Positions 1 through 9,147 are shown, counted from the first letter of the stretch. The stretch is DNA of 57,231 nt from Diplocloster agilis (GCF_019042275.1 NZ_JAHQCW010000011.1:69543-126773); one strand, 5' to 3'. Notes: generated from the sequence alone by a model not told the origin. Translations and numbers: made by a program.

Positions 1-21
1 TCAACCGTTTTGATCGAATAT

Positions 22-1512
22 TTAGAACTGGAAATACAGGAATGGACTCGTTGTATACCGAACCCCCAGTATGCCGAAGCTCAAAACAGCAAACAGCAAG
101 CTCAGGTAACAGGACCAGCGGAACCAAAGCTGCTGCCTTTCGATCAGAGGACGAATATGAATTCCCCGATAATGGCACAGACTGACAACCGCCAGCACCA
201 GAACCGCTCCTAAGAGTATCATCAGCTGCTGGTAGTCCAAACCTAAAGTGGTCAGATAATTCAGGGACAGCTGCGGCCACTCAAATTCCACGAACATTTT
301 TCTTATAATTGTTTTAGCCTGGTCCAAGGAGTTGGATCGAAAGAAAATCCATCCAAAATCCACAAGCAGAAACGTCACCAGGATCTGCCCAATCCGAAAG
401 CTGGCAGCGTCTGCATTCACATGCATGGCTTTCCAGATTTTCTGCTTCCAGGGTCTTAGATAACCTCCTATGATCTGGTAGGCTCCATGAAGTCCGCCCC
501 AGATTACGAAGGTCCATCCCGCTCCGTGCCAAAGCCCGCTCAGTAAAAAAACGACCATTACGTTAAAAGCCCATCTTCCTTTTTTGACCCGGTTTCCTCC
601 CAGGGGTATGTAGACATAATCCCGAAACCATGTACTAAGGGAAATATGCCATCTTCTCCAAAAGCCGGCAACCGACGAAGCCAGATATGGCTCTTCAAAA
701 TTTGTCATCAGGTGAAAGCCCATTACCCGAGCCGCTCCAATTGCGATATTGGAGTAAGAGCTGAAATCGCAGTAAATTTGGACAGCAAATAAGACTGTTG
801 CCAGAATCAGCGCGACAGCTCCATATTCCTCATAGTGATTGTAAACCTGATCGACCAGAATCGCGGCTCTGTCCGCGATTACGATTTTGAGGAAAAATCC
901 CCATAGCATCAGCAAAAGCCCGTCTTTGACTCTGTCCAAATCAAAGGTATGTTTCTCCCGAAGCTGATGCAGCAGATTCTTACTGCGCTCGATCGGTCCC
1001 GCTACCAATTGCGGAAAAAATGAGACGAACAGGGCGTACCTCCCAAGATTCTTCTCCGGCTTAATCTCGCCGCGATAGACATCCAGGGTGTAGCCAAGCG
1101 CCTGAAAGGTATAAAAAGAAATTCCCACCGGCAGGATCACATCAAACGACACCTGCACCGGCGCAAGATTCAGATACGAAAAAATACTGTTTATACTGCT
1201 TACGGCAAAATCAAAATATTTGAAGAAAAAGAGTATGGCCAGATTCAATACCAGACTTAAAACTACCCATAGCTTTTTCATAAATATCTGATTTTTGCTT
1301 TTCTTTTGCTGCGTCCTCCCGATCAGGATTCCGCACAGGTATGTAATTACTGTGGAAGTACCCATAAGCAGCGCGTACTTGGGATTCCACGACATATAAA
1401 AATAATAGCTGGCCAGCAAAAGCCAGACCCATCGAACCTTATGCGGAATGATAAAATAAATGAGTACCACGACCGGGAAAAACAGCAGGAATTCCATCGA
1501 ATTAAACGACAC
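22..1512 (-). CDS. MBOAT family O-acyltransferase (AlgI/DltB-like)
   Basis: This 496-residue multi-pass membrane protein matches the MBOAT acyltransferases that carry acyl groups across the membrane for O-acetylation of surface polysaccharide or peptidoglycan. The sequence shows about ten hydrophobic segments, the family core FRDYVYIPLGGNR around residue 300, and LSGLWHGAGWTFVIWGGLHG near 330, whose WHG histidine is the expected catalytic residue. The length is normal for AlgI/PatA. The start is a GTG preceded by AAAGGCGG; an in-frame ATG five codons on is an alternative. In this family the next gene is usually an SGNH/AlgJ-like acetyltransferase, but the window ends 21 bases past the stop codon, so that partner cannot be seen. 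The acyl acceptor is unknown; the neighbouring glycosyltransferases suggest a cell-surface glycan. Confidence 0.9.
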   Translation of the reverse strand: MSFNSMEFLLFFPVVVLIYFIIPHKVRWVWLLLASYYFYMSWNPKYALLMGTSTVITYLCGILIGRTQQKKSKNQIFMKKLWVVLSLVLNLAILFFFKYFDFAVSSINSIFSYLNLAPVQVSFDVILPVGISFYTFQALGYTLDVYRGEIKPEKNLGRYALFVSFFPQLVAGPIERSKNLLHQLREKHTFDLDRVKDGLLLMLWGFFLKIVIADRAAILVDQVYNHYEEYGAVALILATVLFAVQIYCDFSSYSNIAIGAARVMGFHLMTNFEEPYLASSVAGFWRRWHISLSTWFRDYVYIPLGGNRVKKGRWAFNVMVVFLLSGLWHGAGWTFVIWGGLHGAYQIIGGYLRPWKQKIWKAMHVNADAASFRIGQILVTFLLVDFGWIFFRSNSLDQAKTIIRKMFVEFEWPQLSLNYLTTLGLDYQQLMILLGAVLVLAVVSLCHYRGIHIRPLIERQQLWFRWSCYLSLLFAVLSFGILGVRYTTSPFLYFQF

Positions 1513-1631
1513 CCTACCGCCGCCTTTCCATAGTAAATTTTATCACTACTTTTCACGCACGGTTTTATTATATATATAAATATAATTATGTTCTGAATGA
1601 ATAATTACTAACTTAATTTCTGACTCATTTT

Positions 1632-1660
1632 ACTTTACTGTATTCTAGTGCTGAAGTCAA
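1632..1660 (-). promoter_or_regulatory. Putative sigma-A promoter for the MBOAT gene
   Basis: On the minus strand TTGACT (1655-1660) is followed after 17 bases by TAAAGT (1632-1637), about 120 bases before the MBOAT start. An AT-rich stretch closer to the gene could hold a second promoter. Confidence 0.45.
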
Positions 1661-1671
1661 CAAAAAAACCC

Positions 1672-2454
1672 TTAAGATTTTGTTAAGAACTGAAGGCACA
1701 CCCGGATAATCCGCAAAAAATCCGTCACCCAAGCAAACGCCATCCCGTTTTCCTTCAAGGCTCTGTGTCCTTCCTTCAGGGACAACAGATAAGAGGACAG
1801 ACCGTTGGTGCTGGTCCCCCCATAGTACATATAAATGAGTACTTCCGGTATATAAGATAACGTTACCTGTCCGTCTTTCAGACACCGGATCATATATTCA
1901 TAATCCGCGGAACACTTATAGTCCGTCTTATACAGACCATATTTTTCATAGACTTCCCGCTTCAGATAGAGGGTAGGATGAGCCGGCATCCAGCCGGTCC
2001 GGATCGATCCCTGGCCCATATGCCATTTCCTTACGACTTTATCTCCGTCCAGATAGATCAGATCGCTGTGCACGCCGTCCGTTTTTTCTCGTATGATCGT
2101 ATCGACCATGCGGCTGATCACATGCTCGTCCGCGTATCGGTCAAAACAGTATCCGATGATATCACCGTCGGACAGCAGATACCCTTTATTAATCGCATCG
2201 TAGATACCCTCATCCGGTTCAGAGATCCATTTTAAACGCTCCCCGAATCTGGGCTCGTATTCCCGGATTAATTTAAGCGTTTCATCCGTAGATCCTCCGT
2301 CTACGATCACGTACTGAATCTGCTCATAGTCCTGGGACAATATCATCTCCATGGTCTGCCTAAGATTATCCGCGTTATTATATGTGGTTGTAATCACTGA
2401 TACAGTTGGCTTATTCATGTGTTCCATCATAGCAAGTTTTTGTCCGATTTTCAA
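1672..2454 (-). CDS. Family 2 glycosyltransferase (WcaA/WcaE-like)
   Basis: A soluble GT-A fold glycosyltransferase of 260 residues that should transfer a sugar from a nucleotide donor during surface polysaccharide synthesis. Visible motifs are PTVSVITTTYNNADNL at the N-terminus, the donor-binding VDGGSTDETL, and SEPDEGIYDAINKG, a signature of the colanic-acid WcaE-type subgroup. The start is uncertain: the frame opens at TTG 2454 behind AGAGAAG, while an ATG at 2418 (MNKPTVSV) would give a more typical N-terminus. It is transcribed toward the MBOAT gene, 159 bases away, which has its own putative promoter, and divergently from the next glycosyltransferase. Donor and acceptor cannot be told from sequence. 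Confidence 0.88.
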   Translation of the reverse strand: MKIGQKLAMMEHMNKPTVSVITTTYNNADNLRQTMEMILSQDYEQIQYVIVDGGSTDETLKLIREYEPRFGERLKWISEPDEGIYDAINKGYLLSDGDIIGYCFDRYADEHVISRMVDTIIREKTDGVHSDLIYLDGDKVVRKWHMGQGSIRTGWMPAHPTLYLKREVYEKYGLYKTDYKCSADYEYMIRCLKDGQVTLSYIPEVLIYMYYGGTSTNGLSSYLLSLKEGHRALKENGMAFAWVTDFLRIIRVCLQFLTKS

Positions 2455-2497
2455 CTGGATTCTTCTCTAATTTAGATTATTTGCCAAATACCAGACT

Positions 2498-2526
2498 TTG
2501 CAAGTTCTGCCTGTTTATGGTATAGT
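2498..2526 (+). promoter_or_regulatory. Strong sigma-A promoter for the glycosyltransferase operon
   Basis: TTGCAA (2498-2503), a 17-base spacer and TATAGT (2521-2526), with an upstream TGG forming an extended -10 element. It points at the gene starting at 2614 and lies in the divergent gap. Confidence 0.7.
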
Positions 2527-2613
2527 AGCTGTAAATTTAGTCCATGAATAAATCAGCTACATTTAAAAATAAACTTATATCCTGTAAAACAAAAAGGTGC
2601 GTGAATATTTTAT

Positions 2614-3552
2614 ATGGAAAAACTTTCAGCAATTGTCCCCTGCTATAACGAGCAGGATGCCCTTCCCTACTTTTACAAAGAAATATGCAGCGTTGCGGAA
2701 TCCATGCCCTATGTGGAATTTGAGATCATATTCGTCAACGACGGCTCAACCGACCGGACACTGGCGATAGCCAAACAGTTTGCCGAACAAGACCCGAGGG
2801 TAAAATACGTCTCATTTTCCCGGAACTTCGGCAAGGAAGCCGCCATCTATGCCGGCCTCTCCTATTCCAAGGGCGATTACGCCGCCATTATGGATGCGGA
2901 TCTGCAGGATCCGCCGTCACTGCTGCCGCAGATGTACGACGCCATCACGAAAGAAGGCTACGATTCCGCGGCTACCCGCCGGGTAACCCGTAAGGGCGAG
3001 CCACCGATCCGATCGTTTTTTGCCCGTTGTTTTTATAAATTCATGCACAAAATATCCAAAACCGAGATCGTGGACGGGGCCCGGGATTTCCGGCTCATGA
3101 CCCGTCAGTTTGTCAACGCGCTTCTGGAGATGGGGGAGTACAACCGGTTTTCCAAGGGGCTGTTTGGCTGGGTGGGTTTTGAGACCAAGTGGATTGAATT
3201 TGAAAATGTAGAACGGGTGGCCGGAGAGACAAAATGGTCGTTCTGGAAGCTGCTGGTTTACAGCATCGAGGGCATTGTGGCTTTTTCAACCGCGCCTTTG
3301 GCACTGGCTGCATTTACAGGCGTCATTCTATGTCTGGCTGCGTTTGTTATGATCTGCTTTATCATTATACGGACCTTGATTTTCGGCGATCCGACCAGCG
3401 GATGGCCATCCATGGTCTGTATTATCTTTCTGTTGGGGGGCTTACAATTATTCAGTATAGGTATTTTAGGCGAATATTTGGCTAAGACTTATCTAGAGAC
3501 AAAAAAACGTCCCTTGTTTATTTGCAAGGAAACCAACATCGAAGATAAGTAG
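2614..3552 (+). CDS. Polyprenyl-phosphate glycosyltransferase (GtrB/DPMS-like GT2)
   Basis: This 312-residue protein belongs to the GtrB/dolichol-phosphate-mannose-synthase branch of GT2, which loads a sugar onto undecaprenyl phosphate at the inner membrane face. It has the GT-A catalytic domain (IVPCYNEQDALP near the start, FVNDGSTDRT, and MDADLQDPP with the metal-binding DAD around residue 95) followed by two membrane helices at about 230-255 and 265-290. This arrangement is diagnostic. The next gene, 14 bases on, encodes a GT-C membrane glycosyltransferase of the kind that uses such lipid-linked sugars, so the two probably act in sequence: load the lipid carrier, then transfer the sugar outside the membrane. 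Confidence 0.92.
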   Translation: MEKLSAIVPCYNEQDALPYFYKEICSVAESMPYVEFEIIFVNDGSTDRTLAIAKQFAEQDPRVKYVSFSRNFGKEAAIYAGLSYSKGDYAAIMDADLQDPPSLLPQMYDAITKEGYDSAATRRVTRKGEPPIRSFFARCFYKFMHKISKTEIVDGARDFRLMTRQFVNALLEMGEYNRFSKGLFGWVGFETKWIEFENVERVAGETKWSFWKLLVYSIEGIVAFSTAPLALAAFTGVILCLAAFVMICFIIIRTLIFGDPTSGWPSMVCIIFLLGGLQLFSIGILGEYLAKTYLETKKRPLFICKETNIEDK

Positions 3553-3565
3553 AAGGATTTTAGTT

Positions 3566-5026
3566 ATGGTTTTATCAAAAAAGCGGAAAACTGTATTTCT
3601 AGCTGGTTTATGTATTCTGGAAAGCCTGTTGATGCTTACCCTCCTATTTCATAAAAATATATTTATGGATGAGGCCTTTACAATTGCTCTGTCGGGACAT
3701 TCCTACCGGGATGTCATCGCTTTGACCGCCGCCGATGTACATCCCCCGGTTTATTATCTGATTCTGAAATTTCTGACCGGAATTTTCGGAACCAGTCTCA
3801 TGGCAATGCACCTGGTATCATTTCTTCCTTTTCTATTTCAAATGCTTCTGGGCTGTACACTGGTCCGAAAACGTTTTGGCGACAGGACTTCTTTTCTGTT
3901 TCTGCTCTGTCTGTTCGGTATGCCGAAAATGCTGTATTACTCCACAGATATCCGTATGTACAGCTGGGCCATGTTCTTTGTTACGGCCGCAGCGCTGTTT
4001 TCATATGAAATTATTTTGAACGGGAGATTCCGCAACTGGCTGTTTTTTACAATTTTCAGCCTTCTGGCCGCTTATACCCATTATTTTGCCTGCGCGGCTG
4101 TGGCCTTCCTCTATTTTTACCTTCTGATCCACGCATTCAGAGTGAATAAAGCGGCTTTGAAAAAATGGATGCTCTGTGCCGTTTTCACAGTAATGGCCTA
4201 TCTGCCCTGGCTGGGAGTCGTACTCCGGCAGATATCCCAGGTAACAGAAGAATACTGGATTCCTCCCATCACTTTTTCCACACTGCTGACTTATATCGAA
4301 TATACCTTTGCCGTCAAACGCAGCCACCTGCTCTCCCTGCTACTTCTTTTGGTGTTTCTGGCGGTATTCTGTCTGTTTTTATTTCGGAAAAAGGACCGGG
4401 ACGACTGGTTCGCTGCGGCTTGCTTCAGCACCTCCATTGGCATGGTCCTGGTAGGCCTTGCCGCCTCCTTCCTGATCCGGCCTGTATTTTATCAGCGCTA
4501 TATGGTATCCTCCTATGGCTGCATGTGGCTTTTTTTCGCGATCGAAGCCCGTAATATCCGGCGCCCTTTTGTTACCCGTCTGTTAACCGCATGGCTTATC
4601 CTGTGCAGTATCTTGAATTATGCAGACATATTGGAACTGCGTTACCAATCCGGTGTGGAGCAGATGGAATCCTATATGGAATCCGTATTGGAGCCCGGAG
4701 ACGTCATCGTGCATACTCACAATGGAGTACAGAAATGTTTCGCGTATTATTTTCCGGAACAGCAGCATGAGCTGTACGGTTCGGAAATTACGGACGTCTA
4801 TCAACAAGTATATCAAAATTACCGAATTGGAGAACTAAACACTCTTTCCCAGCTGGATCAGGTTCACGGGCGTATCTGGATTGCTGCTGATCCTTCTCAT
4901 AAAGCAATCCTGGAGGACTTTAAAGAAGCCGGTTACCAGCCGGAATACAGGGGAATATTTTTCTTCGACGAATACCAGGTTTTATTCTATTCTGCGGCAA
5001 GGTCTTATGATACAGCCGAAAATTGA
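3566..5026 (+). CDS. GT-C membrane glycosyltransferase (GT39/ArnT-like)
   Basis: A 486-residue polytopic protein of the ArnT/PMT-like superfamily, predicted to move a sugar from a polyprenyl-phosphate donor to a surface acceptor. The early loop carries the acidic motif FMDEAFT (near residue 35) and then DVHPPVYYLILK, the usual acidic plus HPP arrangement of this fold. About eleven hydrophobic segments follow, then a soluble C-terminal part of roughly 110 residues. It sits 13 bases after the GtrB-like gene and probably shares its transcript. The acceptor is unknown. A promoter for the following pair of genes overlaps this gene's stop codon. Confidence 0.82.
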   Translation: MVLSKKRKTVFLAGLCILESLLMLTLLFHKNIFMDEAFTIALSGHSYRDVIALTAADVHPPVYYLILKFLTGIFGTSLMAMHLVSFLPFLFQMLLGCTLVRKRFGDRTSFLFLLCLFGMPKMLYYSTDIRMYSWAMFFVTAAALFSYEIILNGRFRNWLFFTIFSLLAAYTHYFACAAVAFLYFYLLIHAFRVNKAALKKWMLCAVFTVMAYLPWLGVVLRQISQVTEEYWIPPITFSTLLTYIEYTFAVKRSHLLSLLLLLVFLAVFCLFLFRKKDRDDWFAAACFSTSIGMVLVGLAASFLIRPVFYQRYMVSSYGCMWLFFAIEARNIRRPFVTRLLTAWLILCSILNYADILELRYQSGVEQMESYMESVLEPGDVIVHTHNGVQKCFAYYFPEQQHELYGSEITDVYQQVYQNYRIGELNTLSQLDQVHGRIWIAADPSHKAILEDFKEAGYQPEYRGIFFFDEYQVLFYSAARSYDTAEN

Positions 5027-5051
5027 CACATTTCCCCGCTTATAGTATGAT
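5023..5051 (+). promoter_or_regulatory. Near-consensus promoter overlapping a stop codon
   Basis: TTGACA (5023-5028), 17 bases, TATGAT (5046-5051). The TGA of the preceding glycosyltransferase gene lies inside the -35 box, so the downstream DUF2142 pair can be expressed separately from the glycosyltransferases. Confidence 0.7.
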
Positions 5052-5090
5052 GGTAAAAATTGTACATTCGAAAAAGAAAAGAGGTAAGAC

Positions 5091-5750
5091 ATGATTAAAA
5101 AAGTGTGTAACTGGATAGACAGGAATATCCGCCGTCTGCTTCTGCTGGGGATGCTGCTGTGTGTTCTCGGAATCATCGCAAGCTTCCTGTTTCCCAATGA
5201 ATACATGGCAACACAGGGGTATAACACCAAGGCGGAACAATTGGTCCAAAACCCGCTGACCGAGGGAACGGTTATGGAGTACAAGTTCCAGGTCGAAAAG
5301 CGTTTGCTGGGAATACAGGTCAAGTATACTACGTACGACAAGAAGCTGACCTCCGGTGTCATTCACTACGAAGTCCTGTCTCAGACAGACGGTCATTCGC
5401 TGGGAAGTTCTGCTATGTCAGCCCCCAATATCGCAGAGGGGCAGGATGTACTGATGCCGTTCACCGGTTTTGAAACCTGTTCCGGCTCGCTGATTTTGCG
5501 TATCTGGTGTGACGGCGTAACCGACGGCAACTATCCCGGCATCTATACGAATCCGCAGATCATCCCGGATGTCGCCACCAGCATCAACGGCCAGGTCCTT
5601 CAGGGAAATATGATCATGACTTATTGTTATCCCGCATACAACAAACCGCTGTTGTGGTATTTCATTCTTTTCCTGTTTGTACTGCTGACCCTGTTTGCCG
5701 TCACGGAAAAGGACGCTCCACTCATCAGAAAGGGGAAAAAGAAGGCATGA
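5091..5750 (+). CDS. Membrane-anchored protein paired with a DUF2142 protein
   Basis: A 219-residue protein with one N-terminal membrane helix (about 17-37), an extracytoplasmic domain of about 140 residues, and one C-terminal helix (about 188-207) ending in a basic tail. I do not recognise the domain. Its stop codon overlaps the ATG of the DUF2142 gene (ATGA), so the two are translationally coupled, and both have a small beta-rich outside domain between membrane segments. A role as partner subunit of the DUF2142 protein in surface glycan assembly is inference from this coupling. The start follows AAGAGG at good spacing. Confidence 0.75.
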   Translation: MIKKVCNWIDRNIRRLLLLGMLLCVLGIIASFLFPNEYMATQGYNTKAEQLVQNPLTEGTVMEYKFQVEKRLLGIQVKYTTYDKKLTSGVIHYEVLSQTDGHSLGSSAMSAPNIAEGQDVLMPFTGFETCSGSLILRIWCDGVTDGNYPGIYTNPQIIPDVATSINGQVLQGNMIMTYCYPAYNKPLLWYFILFLFVLLTLFAVTEKDAPLIRKGKKKA

Positions 5751-7693
5751 AAACTTATATCAAAGAACACTGGCGCAAATTATTGGTCATGGCCGGTGCG
5801 GTAATTCTTTTGACAGTATTGGTTGAACTTCTGGTGTTCAACTTTCATTCCCTGTTCGATGACACTTACACAACACGCTACGATTTTGCCGGCGGCCAGA
5901 CGTATGATCATGTAAAAATCGAAGATGTGGACTACTCTACCACAACCGAGCAGGACGGGAAAACTGTGGAAAGCAAGGGGTTGGAAACGGACTATACCTT
6001 TACATTCCCCGAAAAAATGTATATCAAAAAGCTGCACATCGGCTACCAGTCACCGGTTGATTTTTCCATCACCATGAATGCCTACAATGACAATGGATAT
6101 GGAGAAACCGCCGCCACGGAATATTACGATCAGTCATTGGCCGCCTTTACCGACTATTACAACAACATCGGCCAGGACGCCACCGGGTGCAAAATCCGTG
6201 TGGTCAATAACTTCAACGGAACCATTGATTTCATCGAATTCAGCAATGAATTGACCATGAATCCCTACCGCATGTTCTTCCTGGCGGTCGTATTCAGCTG
6301 CATCCTGTTCCTGATCTTCGGCGCACCTGTATTTGGTCGGAAGCTGGAAGTATACTTTGCTTTCCTAAGTCTGTTGGCCGGAAGTATCTACATTATATTC
6401 GGCGGTACCCTCCGGATCGGCTGGGACGAGCAGGTTCATTTTGACAACGCCTACTCCAACGCCTATTTTTCCACGGTTCAGTATACGGAAGCCGCTACCA
6501 TCATGAAAGAGGCGCACCAGCCTTATTATAACACACTGGAAGAGCGGCAATACATCGCCGACTATTTTAACTCTAAAGACAATACCGATCAGGCGGTTCT
6601 GGTAAGCAAACCCCGGTTTATTCCCTATAACCAATGGGCTTACATTACCCAGACTCTGTTCCTGGCAATAGGACGGCTTTTGCATCTGCCCTTTACCATT
6701 CTCTATATGTTTGGTAAATTCGGTAATCTGCTCCTATACACATTGGTTGTCGCGCTGGCCATCAAATACGCGAAGGTTGGGAAGGCCATCGTCGCCGTCA
6801 TCGCTCTGCTCCCCACCTGCCTGTTCCAGGCAACCTGTTATGCCTACGACGGTGTGGCTATCTCCTTCACCATCCTGGGCTTTATCCTCTGGTTAAATGA
6901 GGTTCTGGACAAGGAAAAGAAGCTGAAATGGTATAATGTGCTGGCAATCGTCGGCTGCTTCGTATTCGCCAGCTTACCCAAAGCGATCTATATCATACTG
7001 CTGGGCCTGCTGTGTTTCTTTCCAAAGACAAAGTTCGGCAGCAAGAAGCAGAGGATATTCTTTATCGCCGGTGTTGTAGCGGTCATGATAACCATCATCT
7101 ACACCTTCCTGTTCCCTGTGGCCTCCCAGACTTCTATGGGAAATGTAAACTGGGGATCTGACGTAAGAAACGAAGAGTCCGAGACGGGTATTGTCAAACA
7201 GCTGATGATGATCCTGGATCACCCCTGGACCTATACGAAACTGCTGGTAGGAACGATCTTCAAGACATTCTGCGACTATATATTCGGAATCGGCGCCAAT
7301 GCCAATTTTGCTTTCCTGGGAGCTTATTCCGCGCAGTTTACCTACCTGTTCACCCCGCTCTTCCTGGGCCTTGGCTTCATCTCCTGCCAGGAAGAAACGA
7401 AATATGTGCTGGACAAAAAGTACAAGCTGTTAATCGGCGTCCTCGTCTTCGGCGTATTCTGTCTGATCTGGACCGCCCTGTATTTAAGCTTTACCCAAAT
7501 AGGCGCTCTGGGCTTCAACGGAGTGCAGCCTCGCTATTACCTTCCAATCATGGTGATGCTGCCGTTCCTCTGCAGGAATAAAACCCTGGTCTGCCATGGG
7601 AAATTGCAGAACTACAACCGTATTGTCATGGCTATCATGACTTTCGTGGTACTTTACGGAGCTTATTCCATCATGCTTCCGTTCAACGTATAA
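5747..7693 (+). CDS. DUF2142 family polytopic membrane protein
   Basis: This 648-residue membrane protein has a helix at about 12-32, an extracytoplasmic region to about residue 175, and then ten or more helices. The segment IGWDEQVHFDNAYSNAY after the second helix matches the acidic first-loop signature of DUF2142, a GT-C-like family found in surface polysaccharide clusters whose activity is not established. The start is the ATG overlapping the previous stop; a longer open frame begins at 5624 but would run through the previous gene. Context suggests a lipid-linked sugar transferase or a glycan assembly factor. The stop codon lies inside the first copy of a tandem hairpin repeat. Confidence 0.82.
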   Translation: MKTYIKEHWRKLLVMAGAVILLTVLVELLVFNFHSLFDDTYTTRYDFAGGQTYDHVKIEDVDYSTTTEQDGKTVESKGLETDYTFTFPEKMYIKKLHIGYQSPVDFSITMNAYNDNGYGETAATEYYDQSLAAFTDYYNNIGQDATGCKIRVVNNFNGTIDFIEFSNELTMNPYRMFFLAVVFSCILFLIFGAPVFGRKLEVYFAFLSLLAGSIYIIFGGTLRIGWDEQVHFDNAYSNAYFSTVQYTEAATIMKEAHQPYYNTLEERQYIADYFNSKDNTDQAVLVSKPRFIPYNQWAYITQTLFLAIGRLLHLPFTILYMFGKFGNLLLYTLVVALAIKYAKVGKAIVAVIALLPTCLFQATCYAYDGVAISFTILGFILWLNEVLDKEKKLKWYNVLAIVGCFVFASLPKAIYIILLGLLCFFPKTKFGSKKQRIFFIAGVVAVMITIIYTFLFPVASQTSMGNVNWGSDVRNEESETGIVKQLMMILDHPWTYTKLLVGTIFKTFCDYIFGIGANANFAFLGAYSAQFTYLFTPLFLGLGFISCQEETKYVLDKKYKLLIGVLVFGVFCLIWTALYLSFTQIGALGFNGVQPRYYLPIMVMLPFLCRNKTLVCHGKLQNYNRIVMAIMTFVVLYGAYSIMLPFNV

Positions 7694-7881
7694 AAAATAG
7701 TAGCGCTCGAAAAATCCTCGCTGACTATTTTTCATGCATCGCACGTAAGCGCCAAAATTCAGGCGCTAAGGGCTCATAGCTATAAAAAATAGTAGCGCTC
7801 GAAAAATCCTCGCTGACTATTTTTCATGCATCACACGTAAGCGCCTATAATACAGGCGCTAAGTGTTCATAGCTATAAAAA
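7689..7881. repeat. Two tandem 92-93 bp copies of a double-hairpin unit
   Basis: Copy 1 is 7689-7780 and copy 2 is 7781-7873; an 8-base start of a third copy follows. The copies differ at only a handful of bases. Each unit holds two inverted repeats: AAAAATAGT paired with ACTATTTTT about 25 bases on, and AGCGCC paired with GGCGCT. The second copy changes the short loop between the AGCGCC arms but keeps the stem. The block fills the gap between the DUF2142 gene and the fucosyltransferase and could act as a bidirectional terminator or as a repeated palindromic element. Confidence 0.9.
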
Positions 7882-7909
7882 CTATACCTAATCATAAAAG
7901 GAGTTTAAA

Positions 7910-8785
7910 ATGGTTATCTCTGAAATTATGGGCGGCTTCGGAAATCAGCTATTTTCCTACGCCTGCGCCTACGCTACCGCAAAGCAGAACAACGACACGA
8001 TGATCCTGGACAAGCATCTCTATGACTGTGGTTATTTCCGCCGTTTCCAGCTGGATCAGTTAAACATCGATTGTAAGGAAACGCTTCTGCCGCCCACAGC
8101 TCCTTTTGACCGCTACAAGCATCCATTCCGCACGAAGCTCTATGAACTTAAACGTGCCCGCAAACTCCCATCCCCCATCAAAATGGTACGGGAAGAAAAT
8201 GAGTTCGCCTACATTCCGGAGCAATTCTCCTATGACGCCAACATCCATCTGACCGGTTATTGGCAAAACTACCGTTATTTCGACCAATATCGGGAGGATC
8301 TGCTTCGCCAATACACCCCCAAGACCCCTTTTCGTGCTGAAATCCGGGAGCAGATATCCACACTCCGTTCCACAAACTCCGCAGCTATCCACATCCGCCG
8401 CGGAGACTATGTGCATTTCAAAGGCGGCAAATGCCTGTCTCCCACGTACTACCTCCAGGCGCTCAACCTCCTGCAGCAATCCGCCGGTCCGGACCTTCGT
8501 CTCTACATCTTCTCCGACGATATTCCCTACGTAAAGCAGGCCTTAAGCGCTCTCCCCTCGCCAATCTTCCTAAGCGATTCCCTCACGCCCACCGACCTGG
8601 AAGAATTCTATCTAATGTCCGCCTGCCGCCATCAGATCCTGGCCAACAGTACCTTTTCCTGGTGGGCCGCCTATCTGAACCCGAATCCTTCCAAGCAAGT
8701 CATAGCCCCCCTTGCGGATCTCTGGACCAATGATTTCTACCTACCCGACTGGACTGCGGTACCGGCTGAGATTCTTGCTTCCTGA
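7910..8785 (+). CDS. GT11 alpha-1,2-fucosyltransferase-like protein
   Basis: A 291-residue cytoplasmic glycosyltransferase of family GT11, which transfers fucose (or a related deoxyhexose) from GDP-fucose, usually in alpha-1,2 linkage, onto surface or capsular glycans. The N-terminus has MGGFGNQLFSYACAYATA, the family motif for the first conserved block, and AIHIRRGDYVHF around residue 165 is the GDP-fucose binding block. Further conserved text is IFSDDIPYVKQ and ANSTFSWWAAYLN. The length is normal. The RBS AAGGAG is well placed. It is separated from the upstream genes by the tandem hairpin repeat and followed after 34 bases by a giant palindrome. No GDP-fucose synthesis genes are in the window. 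Confidence 0.92.
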   Translation: MVISEIMGGFGNQLFSYACAYATAKQNNDTMILDKHLYDCGYFRRFQLDQLNIDCKETLLPPTAPFDRYKHPFRTKLYELKRARKLPSPIKMVREENEFAYIPEQFSYDANIHLTGYWQNYRYFDQYREDLLRQYTPKTPFRAEIREQISTLRSTNSAAIHIRRGDYVHFKGGKCLSPTYYLQALNLLQQSAGPDLRLYIFSDDIPYVKQALSALPSPIFLSDSLTPTDLEEFYLMSACRHQILANSTFSWWAAYLNPNPSKQVIAPLADLWTNDFYLPDWTAVPAEILAS

Positions 8786-8819
8786 GGTGGTTGCCCGGAT
8801 TATGTTTTGTTCTGGGGCC

Positions 8820-9147
8820 GGAGCTTGGGGAGGGGCACGGATGCAGGAGGAAATGGCGGGGGATTTTGAAACCGGGGTTGGCGGGCTGCTGTTCCCGTAA
8901 TGCGGCTGTGTACAATCGTATAAGATGTACTAACAGAGAAGGAGAAAAAGTCCTTATTACATTTTCCGTCACAAACTCGCCAAAAAACGGCTCGGACAGT
9001 GTGACGGAAAACGGGACTTTTTCTCCTTCTCTGTAAGTACATCTAATACGATTGGCCAATGCCGCATCACGGGAACAGCAGCCCGCCAACCCCGGTTTCA
9101 AAATCCCCCGCCATTCCCTCCCGCATCCGCGCCCCTCCCCTAGCTCC
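8820..9147. repeat. Giant imperfect palindrome A (about 328 bp)
   Basis: The left arm (8820-8973) and right arm (9000-9147) are inverted copies with only a few mismatches and one small indel, enclosing a 26-base loop. The outer arms are GC-rich, in contrast to the AT-rich gap around them. Landmarks: GGAGCT at 8820 pairs with AGCTCC at 9142, and TTTTCCGTCACA at 8962 pairs with TGTGACGGAAAA at 9000. It lies between the convergent 3' ends of the fucosyltransferase and ptsH genes. I see no gene in it. It is far longer than an intrinsic terminator and has no poly-T tail. Confidence 0.93.
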
